Shown here in pieces: positions 56,606-64,000 of a stretch of 64,000 nt of DNA (position 1 is its first letter; each line of letters begins with the position of its first letter). Source of the DNA: Candidatus Microgenomates bacterium (GTDB lineage: Bacteria > Patescibacteriota > Microgenomatia > UBA1406 > HO2-37-13b); assembly GCA_025449735.1 (NCBI GenBank), contig JANWIV010000004.1, positions 30,585-94,584 of the forward strand, in the 5' to 3' direction. The notes beneath the pieces are model-generated. The model had not been told where the DNA came from and made no database searches. It saw nothing but the letters and a program-made list of their open reading frames with translations. Both the position numbers and the translations under genes were made by a program.

Positions 56606-56691
56606 ATTTTATAAAACAGCGCTCTTAACCCGTTCAAATTTCAGGCAACTGCCCGAAATTTGTTCGGGTAAACCAACTGAGCTAGTCGTCC
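56602..56691 (-). pseudogene. tRNA 5' half (Val-like acceptor) with palindrome P in the D-loop
   Basis: GGACGACTAGCTCAGTTGGTT + TACCCGAACAAATTTCGGGCAGTTGCCTGAAATTTGAACGGG + TTAAGAGCGCTGTTTTATAAAAT. Confidence 0.82.
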
Positions 56692-56738
56692 AAAAAAAGC
56701 ACTTAATAATTATATCATAGGAAGCGTTACTAGGAGTT

Positions 56739-57290
56739 TTACATTACGTTTCTGGCGGTCTGTAGTTCTTGACTCATTGAATATTGGGTGCCTTTTCTCT
56801 TTGATCTCACCGAAAAAGCGGAGCCGCGCTTGGCTCGCTTGCTTTGCATCGCCTCAAGCCAGGTGTTGGCCTCTCCAACCTTTTGTTTTAGGCCGCGCAA
56901 GAATAGCAAGATCATCTCAAGGAAATGGACATGATAGGTACCTGGTTTTTCCGGCATTGATTGCAATGTGTGGCGCTCTACCTCTTCAACTTCAGAAATG
57001 ACGGCTTGATTGCGTGCCTTGATGTCGGCAACTTCGCGCCTGACTTCTGTCATTAGTTGCTGGATTTCTTGAGGTCGGACTGACGATTCATAGTGCTCAT
57101 TTTGGGAAAAGACGGTAAATTCCTGTCTTTTAGGGGCCTTTTGCGTTGATTGAAGCCTTTCTTGATAGGCTTGTTGCAGACTAAGCAAGTCAAAATCCTC
57201 TCGGCTCATCGGTCGACTCGCCGGAGATTTCACCGTTTCAATAGGGTTTTGATAAGGAGTCTTATGTTTCGGCTTTTGAGTGCTGTTCAT
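56739..57290 (-). CDS. Hypothetical protein
   Basis: 183-aa ORF, charged and helical. Confidence 0.55.
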   Translation of the reverse strand: MNSTQKPKHKTPYQNPIETVKSPASRPMSREDFDLLSLQQAYQERLQSTQKAPKRQEFTVFSQNEHYESSVRPQEIQQLMTEVRREVADIKARNQAVISEVEEVERHTLQSMPEKPGTYHVHFLEMILLFLRGLKQKVGEANTWLEAMQSKRAKRGSAFSVRSKRKGTQYSMSQELQTARNVM

Positions 57291-57304
57291 ACAACTCGAT
57301 TATA

Positions 57305-58177
57305 TTACAGGCCGCTCAAGAATTCAAGTAGCTTTTGGCGACGCAGAATAATAGCGTACATATAGGTGTTGTGTTCAATTTCATGGATTGCATTCGGATT
57401 CTCACTCTTAAGCTTATCTATAGTACTTTTAAGCTCATCGTCAGAGACGACAATAGATTCCTTATCAGCAAGGGAATCTAGTACTAACTCTAATCGATAG
57501 GCGGCCTCAATTTCAGCTCTAAACTCCGACTTAAGCGCCTCAAGAGTTTGGGATTTGGAGGCAAGATAGCTTTCGATGGTGAGACCGACCTTGCGGACAT
57601 CATCAAGTAGATGGGTCAATCGCTTATTGAGCTCTGTTTCCACTAAAAGCTCGGGAATCTCAATTTTAGCTTGGCTGGCAATAGTGCTGATTATTTCATC
57701 AAGTGCTTGCTGACGGACCTTTTCGTTATCTTCATTTCCTTTTACCTTGACTTGACCCGGCACCCAAATATCCGCTATCTTGGATTTGGCTTTGATATCA
57801 GCGACAATCTTTTTGTAGTCGGGTAGGGTGATTTCAGGGCGGACGGCAATAGTTACCTCTAGCTCCCAATCCTCACCCGGCTTGACTTTTTTAAAGTCAA
57901 TTTTGGGATCAAGTAGCGGTGAGAGTTTATTTTCAGTGACAATTTTTCGATAGATCTCAGGCAAAATTGAATTAGCTACGGCTTCAATAATTGAATCTGG
58001 TTTTATGTGCTTTTTAGCTACAGACTCAGGCGCTTTGCTACGACGAAAACCTTCTACCTCAAGATTTGAAGTCAAACTAGCAAAAGCCTTTTTTTCCTCA
58101 GCCTCAATTTCGGATTTTTCAATCACTACTGAGAAGACATAGGTATTTTTTTGAAAAGATAGTTGGGTATATTTCAT
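57305..58177 (-). CDS. tig: Trigger factor lacking the PPIase domain
   Basis: MKYTQLSFQKNTYVFSVVIEKSEIEAEEKKAFASLTSNLEVEGFRRSKAPESVAKKHI plus C-terminal helical domain. Confidence 0.85.
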   Translation of the reverse strand: MKYTQLSFQKNTYVFSVVIEKSEIEAEEKKAFASLTSNLEVEGFRRSKAPESVAKKHIKPDSIIEAVANSILPEIYRKIVTENKLSPLLDPKIDFKKVKPGEDWELEVTIAVRPEITLPDYKKIVADIKAKSKIADIWVPGQVKVKGNEDNEKVRQQALDEIISTIASQAKIEIPELLVETELNKRLTHLLDDVRKVGLTIESYLASKSQTLEALKSEFRAEIEAAYRLELVLDSLADKESIVVSDDELKSTIDKLKSENPNAIHEIEHNTYMYAIILRRQKLLEFLSGL

Positions 58178-58206
58178 ATTAGTATCTATTCCGGTTTTGT
58201 TAAATG

Positions 58207-58287
58207 TGCCGGAGAGAGGAGTCGAACCTCCACGGGTTTCCCCATACGGTTCTAAACCGTACGCGTATGCCATTTCGCCACTCCGGC
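58207..58287 (-). tRNA. tRNA-Leu(TAG)
   Basis: GCCGGAG ... TACGG TTTAGAA CCGTA, long variable arm, GGAGG TTCGACT CCTCT CTCCGGC A. Confidence 0.95.
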
Positions 58288-58363
58288 TGGCTGGGTCTGC
58301 CAGTTTCCCGCCTGCCAAAGCTTACGCTTAGGCGTGTGCGGGCAGGCAGCACCGCGGCGCTAC
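58288..58363 (-). pseudogene. tRNA-Leu-like 5' half with hairpin insert in D-loop
   Basis: GCGCCGCGGTGCTG + CCTGCCCGCACACGCCTAAGCGTAAGCTTTGGCAGGCGGG + AAACTGGCAGACCCAG. Confidence 0.6.
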
Positions 58364-58389
58364 TTTGGCATTATACCATCTAAAAGGTA

Positions 58390-58929
58390 TTAGAGTACCT
58401 CAAATGCACTACGGATTTTAGCCTCTTCAGTATAGAATTGACCCATAAAACCCTCAACTCTTACCGCCCAGGTAGGTGACTCAGCATATTTAGAACCCAC
58501 ATCATAGATGTTTTGGGCACCTTGATCATAATAGTTTTCACGCAACGCTTGCGAGATAGTTTCAATACCATCATCCCAAGAGTCAAAATATACCCAACCA
58601 CCGCCCCATCCATAGGCGTTATAAGAGCCATCAACCATCATTGAGCCGAAATAAGACTCAAGGCCCGAGATAGACACCAAAAGATAAGGGTCAATGTTAT
58701 GTTTATAAGCTGAGGTCACGAAGGAGTCAGCCTCACCAGTGATCGGTGAATCATAACGATTAAGTACCGATTTAATGGTCATTTGTTTAAGTAGGACCTC
58801 ATCTCCGGCAAGCTCAGATTCAAGCTTAGCTGAGGAGACCGCGACCGAGTCGCTGGCATGTACGGCATCAGCCGACATTAGGCTAAAAAGCGCGATTAAT
58901 ATGTAGATTAGTGTCAGTTTGATTTTCAT
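58390..58929 (-). CDS. Secreted glucosaminidase/transglycosylase-like wall hydrolase
   Basis: Signal peptide; DPYLLVSISGLESYFGSMMVDGSYNAYGWGGGWVYFDSWDDGIETISQAL. Confidence 0.65.
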   Translation of the reverse strand: MKIKLTLIYILIALFSLMSADAVHASDSVAVSSAKLESELAGDEVLLKQMTIKSVLNRYDSPITGEADSFVTSAYKHNIDPYLLVSISGLESYFGSMMVDGSYNAYGWGGGWVYFDSWDDGIETISQALRENYYDQGAQNIYDVGSKYAESPTWAVRVEGFMGQFYTEEAKIRSAFEVL

Positions 58930-58986
58930 ATATTTATCCTATAAATTTCACTAATAACTTGTATTAATTAACTATTGGTATTTTCT

Positions 58987-59074
58987 AAAAAAAGATCCCA
59001 GAGCATTTCGATAGCAAGTAGCGAAAAACCCTAGGATCTGACAATAATTATATCACAAACTATAGGTTTGTCAA
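58987..59074 (-). promoter_or_regulatory. Consensus promoter (TTGACA-N16-TATAAT) followed by terminator-like hairpin in the 5' leader
   Basis: -35 at 59069-59074, -10 at 59047-59052; AGATCCTAGGG...CTCTGGGATCT then T7. Confidence 0.7.
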
Positions 59075-59103
59075 GGGGGTAAATAAAATAGTATATAGAT
59101 TTA

Positions 59104-59721
59104 TCAAGAAGGTTCCTCAATTCGCTGGAAAAAGTGCCTAATCGCATTGGCCCAGCTTCCATTTGAGCTCGGTGTATAGACCTTCATGATATCTCCCGGG
59201 GTAATTAGACCTCGGTCGACATAGTTTTTCTTGAGGCCGGCGGCAACGGTACGAATCCCCTCCTCCCAAGAGTCAAATCGAAGTACCTGGTCGCCATATA
59301 TGCCCCAACCCCAGGCATTATAGGAGTTTTCGGGTATATACCGGCCAAAGGTCGATTCCTGGCCGGCAATCGCCACCAACAAGCGATAGTCGAGGTTATA
59401 TTCATCTGACACCTGCACAATAAGCTCAGCGTGGTCATACAATGGTGAATTGAGGCGGCGAAGGTATCGCTGCAGATTAGCCGCTCGGGCATCGACTAGG
59501 CTAATTTTGGGTCTGATACCCCTAAGCTCAGCCTCACCGGTACCAGTGGCGAGGCCAGCATTAGTCTCTGCCTCAAGCGCCTCAAGATCTGCCAAAATTC
59601 GCTCTCTCCTGGCGGCTCGTTCATAACCATCATGATAGGCAAATATGAGCGTAGCATTGATAGCAAAAAGGACAAAAAAAAGGATAAATAAAGCGATTTT
59701 CTTTTTAATTTTCATCACCAC
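59104..59721 (-). CDS. Secreted wall hydrolase-like protein, paralogue of 58390-58929
   Basis: DYRLLVAIAGQESTFGRYIPENSYNAWGWGIYGDQVLRFDSWEEGIRTVAAGL. Confidence 0.65.
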   Translation of the reverse strand: MVMKIKKKIALFILFFVLFAINATLIFAYHDGYERAARRERILADLEALEAETNAGLATGTGEAELRGIRPKISLVDARAANLQRYLRRLNSPLYDHAELIVQVSDEYNLDYRLLVAIAGQESTFGRYIPENSYNAWGWGIYGDQVLRFDSWEEGIRTVAAGLKKNYVDRGLITPGDIMKVYTPSSNGSWANAIRHFFQRIEEPS

Positions 59722-59788
59722 TAATACTAGAAGAAAACATACTCAGTGTCAACATTAGCGAGCATCATGACCCAAGCCACAGTTTGAC

Positions 59789-60265
59789 CTATTTCGGTTT
59801 TAAAATTCCACCTATCGCTCGGTGCCAGAAAATTTTCTCACCTTGATGACTAATTTCTTCGTAGCCATAAAAATCAGTGATATCGCCGTCTTGGGTATAT
59901 GTGTAGTTCCATTCTTCTTCTGAATATTCATGCGGACCCCTCAGTGATTCAAATCCTTCTTCATCTTGAGATAATGCCCTTTTTAGAAACTCAAACGTGT
60001 CGTGAGCCATTCCTTCCTTCCCCTCAATCATCCCGCCGCCATATCCAGACCACCAGATCGGCACGTTATTTAATCGAACAACCTCTTGACCACCCGATCT
60101 TGAATGCCCACTATAGCTATCTCTGTAATGCCAAGGAGATTCTTTGTCATAAACGAGCTCGAGGAAGTCCAGTCTTTCTGGACGTTTCTCATACTTTCCG
60201 CCACCTGCGTAGGTCGCCTTTCCAGCCCTATCGATAAAATCAAATAATTCTCTATTTTCTACCAT
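59789..60265 (-). CDS. Conserved hypothetical protein (possibly DUF5680-like)
   Basis: HYRDSYSGHSRSGGQEVVRLNNVPIWWSGYGGGMIEG; TATAAT 6 nt before ATG. Confidence 0.55.
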   Translation of the reverse strand: MVENRELFDFIDRAGKATYAGGGKYEKRPERLDFLELVYDKESPWHYRDSYSGHSRSGGQEVVRLNNVPIWWSGYGGGMIEGKEGMAHDTFEFLKRALSQDEEGFESLRGPHEYSEEEWNYTYTQDGDITDFYGYEEISHQGEKIFWHRAIGGILKPK

Positions 60266-60429
60266 GTTCTCATTATAACAAGGTAATATGGGCATTTACG
60301 ATGAAAAGTTCACCTGCAGTCAACTACGAAGAATCTATTATTTTTGCGAACGAATCCATATCTTCTATAATTTACATATCATATAATTACTAATATAAAT
60401 TAGTAAGTTTAGATTGTTATAATAGATCT

Positions 60430-60927
60430 ATGCCAAAACTTATTCTTTTTAGTGGTCCTCCTGGGGTTGGAAAAAGCACATTAAGTTATCGTTTAGCCAA
60501 AGATAAGCACTTTACTCTACTCACTCGGGATCAAATAGATAGATCACTCGAAAGGCTCGGTATAGAGAATAAAGATGCAGGTTACGAGGTGATAATGGAT
60601 CTAGCAAAACTCAACCTGCAAAACAATATTTCTGTCGTTCTAGATGCCACTTTTACTATTAATGAGGCGCGATCAAGCGCAATACAGACAGCGGCAGAAA
60701 CAAAGGCAATGCTTTACATCATCGTCTGTATTTGTTCAGATATCGATTTATGGAAACAGCGAATTGAGTCCCGGCCAGAAGTTGTTGAAGGATGGACACC
60801 TGCGGATTGGATAGAGGCTCAGAGAGTACTTGGAAATTATGAAAAGTGGGACAATGAACATCTTGTACTTGATAGCGTTGATCCAATTGAGAAGAATTAT
60901 CAAAAATTACTCAAATATATACTGTGA
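60430..60927 (+). CDS. AAA/zeta-like P-loop kinase
   Basis: LILFSGPPGVGKSTLSYRLAKD; VVLDATFTINEARSSAI. Confidence 0.8.
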   Translation: MPKLILFSGPPGVGKSTLSYRLAKDKHFTLLTRDQIDRSLERLGIENKDAGYEVIMDLAKLNLQNNISVVLDATFTINEARSSAIQTAAETKAMLYIIVCICSDIDLWKQRIESRPEVVEGWTPADWIEAQRVLGNYEKWDNEHLVLDSVDPIEKNYQKLLKYIL

Positions 60928-60996
60928 GCCGGGAGGGATTCGAACCCACGACCAATTCCTTAAGAGGGAACTGCTCTACCACTGAGCTACCGGCCC
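60925..60996 (-). tRNA. tRNA-Lys(CTT)
   Basis: GGGCCGG TA GCTC AGTGGTA GAGC A GTTCC CTCTTAA GGAAT TGGTC GTGGG TTCGAAT CCCTC CCGGCTC A. Confidence 0.94.
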
Positions 60997-61042
60997 GATT
61001 ATATACTCGTGTCATTCCACTGTAAAGGGGAATCCAGCTGAC

Positions 61043-61101
61043 TGTCATCCTGAGTGTAAACGAAGGATCTATTGAGATTCTTCACTTTGTTCAGAATGAC
61101 A
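61043..61101. repeat. REP-like GTCATCCTGAG...TTCAGAATGAC element, copy 4
   Basis: Nearly the same text as 2165-2224. Confidence 0.7.
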
Positions 61102-61238
61102 AAACAAGGTAACAGATACATTTGACATATATATTATATCATGCCCTGCAGGTCATCTCATCGTCCGTGGAGAATTATATCTGGCGCAGGGGTGACGGGG
61201 TGAGCGCATTTCGAGCTCGTGTAAATAAATTAGGTTAG

Positions 61239-62660
61239 TTAAACTCTGGAAAATAAAAGTGACTTCATCACTTCTGAACTCAATTTATCTCTCTGTATGG
61301 CGCTTTCTATTCCGTCTATTTGTATTTGGCTATCAGAATATTGTTTCGACTTAGCAAGATAGGTATCCTGAATCTTTTCAAAGAGACCTTCGGGATATGA
61401 AGCAGTAACTAAACGTAACATGCAAGCAACTGATAAAACCATTTCCTGAAAATCCTTAGTAATATAAACTTCCGCTCCGTCCTCTAAAAGACGCACCGTA
61501 TCAAGATCTAATACTACACCGTTATATGTCACATTTCGACTAATCAGAGATCCGCCAGTCTCAAGATCGGGAGGGGAAAAAGTATATCCAGCTGCATGTC
61601 CAAGCGCAGCAACCTCGGTCACTCTATCGATGAATTTATCTAAGACCAAAGTAGCTATACCATTTTTTTGAGCCAATTGAGGAATTTTTTGTATTGTTTT
61701 TAAATAATTGGTTTCTGTAATTTGATCCTGTGGTAAAACCAAGGTTGGGTCAAATCCATAAGCTCTTCCTAGAATTTGATAGACAGCACGAATTGTGTCA
61801 TCAAATCCTTTTCCTTCATGAGCCAAAATTACACCATATTTAGAAATACCTGATTCGTTTCTAGCAAGTGGATCATCCCCGAGATAATCATTTGCTTGAC
61901 CGAAGTATGGCAAGCTTGCTAATTCATTGCAGCGAATATTTAAACCCTCAATTACATACAAGTATTCACTCGGGTGCAATCCATATTCTCCAATTAATAA
62001 ATCTCCCAATGGTATTCCTTGAGGGATTTTCCAATTTCCTCTCATGTCTGGAGATATATCTGGATATTCCGCAGAATTCATAAAATCCTTAACACTTACG
62101 AATCCACCCTTGCTATTGGGCACCTGATCAATCGATCTTACATCAATTGGGTATGCTGTGAACGTGAGCCTACCCAATTTCTTCAATGCCAACAATTGGA
62201 GTGCAGCTGTTGCATCAAACTCTGTTTCACTTTCTCCTAAATGGCATGCTCCAGGAATTTGTTTTCGTGATATCCGTCTCAAACTTTGCTTGACCCCATC
62301 TAAGTTAAATAGATCACCGCCCTTGATAGTAAGGGTATAGTCTTTTTCATCATATGAATCTATGTTTCTACTGAAAGCCCTATTATGAAATATCCCTCTA
62401 TAATTAGCCTTCTCACCTATAAAAATTGGATGGGCTGTTACATAAGGAGTTAGCAAGACTAATTGCGGTCTACGTATTAATGAAGAAACATCAACACTCT
62501 GCTTCACTGCATCAAAGAGAATGGTCGTTTTTTCAATAGTTTTTACCCGTTCACCAAGGCCAATTCTACACCCTGTTGTTAATTTATCTCTTTTATTTTT
62601 TGGTTCAGTATCGGTTTCGTCTTGGATCCGACTATTTTCTATCAAATCTTTATCGATCAT
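61239..62660 (-). CDS. Hypothetical protein
   Basis: 473-aa ORF; no family recognised. Confidence 0.65.
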   Translation of the reverse strand: MIDKDLIENSRIQDETDTEPKNKRDKLTTGCRIGLGERVKTIEKTTILFDAVKQSVDVSSLIRRPQLVLLTPYVTAHPIFIGEKANYRGIFHNRAFSRNIDSYDEKDYTLTIKGGDLFNLDGVKQSLRRISRKQIPGACHLGESETEFDATAALQLLALKKLGRLTFTAYPIDVRSIDQVPNSKGGFVSVKDFMNSAEYPDISPDMRGNWKIPQGIPLGDLLIGEYGLHPSEYLYVIEGLNIRCNELASLPYFGQANDYLGDDPLARNESGISKYGVILAHEGKGFDDTIRAVYQILGRAYGFDPTLVLPQDQITETNYLKTIQKIPQLAQKNGIATLVLDKFIDRVTEVAALGHAAGYTFSPPDLETGGSLISRNVTYNGVVLDLDTVRLLEDGAEVYITKDFQEMVLSVACMLRLVTASYPEGLFEKIQDTYLAKSKQYSDSQIQIDGIESAIQRDKLSSEVMKSLLFSRV

Positions 62661-62779
62661 TGTGTAATATTATCATATAGTCAGATAAGTTATCCCGTCG
62701 CGACTAGGCAGAAAGGCTCTAAAAAAGCCCAAAGTCTATATTTTGTGACTGGGCGGACTCCATTCGAACCCAAATGAAC

Positions 62780-63361
62780 TCAGTTCATGCTTAATTTACT
62801 TGAGATCCTCGGCCTTATAACTAAAAGTACTTCTACCAAATTGATTAAGAGGATATATATCGGGTAAGAAATTTGCTCAGGTGTCCACGCCTTAACTGCC
62901 ATAAGACTAAATAATCCCGCAAAAGTATCCATGAGAAAAAACATATATATCTCTGTATGAGGAAGTTTGTATGTTTTTATGAGAGTAGGAACAAATCCCG
63001 TGAAATTAGCTAGTATTGCAAAATATAATGCAACTACAGGGTTTTTTGTTACCTGCCATAAGACAATACCAATAAGGGCAATAACAAGCGATGTAATATC
63101 GACCTTTGAAAAGCCCCCCATACCGTACTTTAGGCTTAAGGTGAAGATTATGATTGATTGGACTGTTGAAACCCCTGCAAGCCAAATCGCAACTGTATCA
63201 TGTGTGCGAAAAGAGAAGCTGTAGTGAGAGCAGTAATAATAAGCAGGACAAGTCTGGTTGTTCTATGCGGTCTAGCTTCACCTTTGAATATGGCCCTTGC
63301 GTATATTATTGGTGATATAAGAGCTAATACACTGCTGATAAAATGAAATTGTTTGGCATTG
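62780..63361 (-). pseudogene. Multi-TM membrane protein interrupted by frameshifts
   Basis: LALISPIIYARAIFKGEARPHRTTRLVLLIITALTTASLFAH and TVAIWLAGVSTVQSIIIFTLSLKYGMGGFSKVDI lie in different frames. Confidence 0.7.
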
Positions 63362-63521
63362 CTTTGATTATAGCAGGTTCAATCGTCCCGTCAGTCATTT
63401 ATTTCTAGCTTACTGTGAAGCTTCGTTTCATCGGGGGTCATCTAGCACATGATGTCCGCACTTATTATTCTCAAATATCTTTACAGGAAATAGTTTTTTA
63501 CCAAAAATCATTCTCTATTAT

Positions 63522-64000
63522 TTAAATAGATATTGTTTTAACTTCTCCGTCACGTTTGTAGTATGCAATAATAACACCACTTGGGGAAATTTTAGATTTA
63601 ACAACTTTGAAAGCGGCAGGTATTGTTCCTTTATCAAATAATCGTTTACCACTACCAAGGGTGATAGGGAATATCTTAAGCCAATATTCATCTACCATAT
63701 CATGTTCCATTAGTGTTTGAACCAGATTAGCACTCCCATAAACCTGTAAATCTGAACCATCTGAGTTCTTCAGTTTTTTTAACCCTTCAACGTCATTTAT
63801 CACTTCGGTATTTATCCATGTAGGATCCTTTAAGGTCTTTGAGACAACATATTTAGAAATTCTGTTGATTTGGGGCCATGGTTCTGCGTGTTCTGGCCAA
63901 TATCCTGCAAATATGTCGTAGGTTTTTCTTCCAAGAAGAAGTCCGGATGTCTCTTTCATTTGCTTTTCCATCTCTTTGCCTAAGACACTATCTTTATCAA
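63522..64000 (-). CDS. DHFR-like / RibD C-terminal domain protein (runs off window)
   Basis: DSVLGKEMEKQMKETSGLLLGRKTYDIFAGYWP...QVYGSANLVQTLMEHDMVDEYWLKIFPITLGSGKRLF. Confidence 0.85.
   Translation of the reverse strand, partial: DKDSVLGKEMEKQMKETSGLLLGRKTYDIFAGYWPEHAEPWPQINRISKYVVSKTLKDPTWINTEVINDVEGLKKLKNSDGSDLQVYGSANLVQTLMEHDMVDEYWLKIFPITLGSGKRLFDKGTIPAAFKVVKSKISPSGVIIAYYKRDGEVKTISI

Noticed and set aside
62748-62775. Possible tRNA 3' remnant (TTTGGGTTCGAATGGAGTCCGCCCAGTCA on minus strand)
   Set aside because: T-loop-like TTCGAAT present but the T-stem does not pair and no acceptor or 5' half is found; too weak.
1-64000. CRISPR array
   Set aside because: No regularly spaced direct repeats with unique spacers and no cas-like ORFs seen.
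1-64000. Prophage or IS transposase
   Set aside because: No capsid, terminase, portal, integrase or transposase-like ORFs recognised; the only nuclease-like mobile candidates are the GIY-YIG gene and the possible PD-(D/E)XK gene.

Overview
The window looks like a chromosomal segment of a Candidate Phyla Radiation (Patescibacteria-like) bacterium. This rests on reduced housekeeping proteins (ThrRS without N-terminal domains, short PheT, trigger factor without a PPIase domain), an unlinked divergent 16S rRNA with a V1 insertion, and small CPR-style hypotheticals. Recognisable content: tsf-rpsB, galU, tmk, a membrane-anchored Clp-type AAA+ protein, folC, DHFR, thyA, dcd, corA, 16S rRNA, mreB, an envelope/glycan block (O-antigen ligase-like, GT2, methyltransferase, YfhO-like, DUF2723-like), a type IV pilus locus (two near-identical major pilins, pilC/pilT/pilB, several prepilins, pilM/N/O), khpA-rpsP-rnc-nusB-rpmF-recG, a PBP1A-like protein, the thrS-infC-rpmI-rplT-pheS-pheT cluster, tig, two wall-hydrolase-like genes, and five intact tRNA genes. 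The most unusual signal concerns the structural RNA genes. Four of the five intact tRNAs (Ile, Ala, Val, Leu) sit directly beside broken tRNA 5' halves, mostly of the same type, with palindromic hairpins inserted in the D-arm. In two cases the intact tRNA lies inside the anticodon loop of a broken outer tRNA. At the Ala locus the two outer exons are 36+36 nt and the interruption is exactly at 37/38. One palindrome family recurs in tRNA D-loop contexts and upstream of 16S. A separate ~110-bp repeat with pseudoknot-like arm order sits inside the 16S V1 region and again between rpmI and rplT, where that copy carries a further 20-bp palindrome. Other notable observations are paired compensatory changes in the 16S 530 loop, many apparently leaderless gene starts, and a repeat absorbed in frame into thyA. 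No tools were run; family calls come from motif recognition, and rRNA positions use E. coli numbering by eye.
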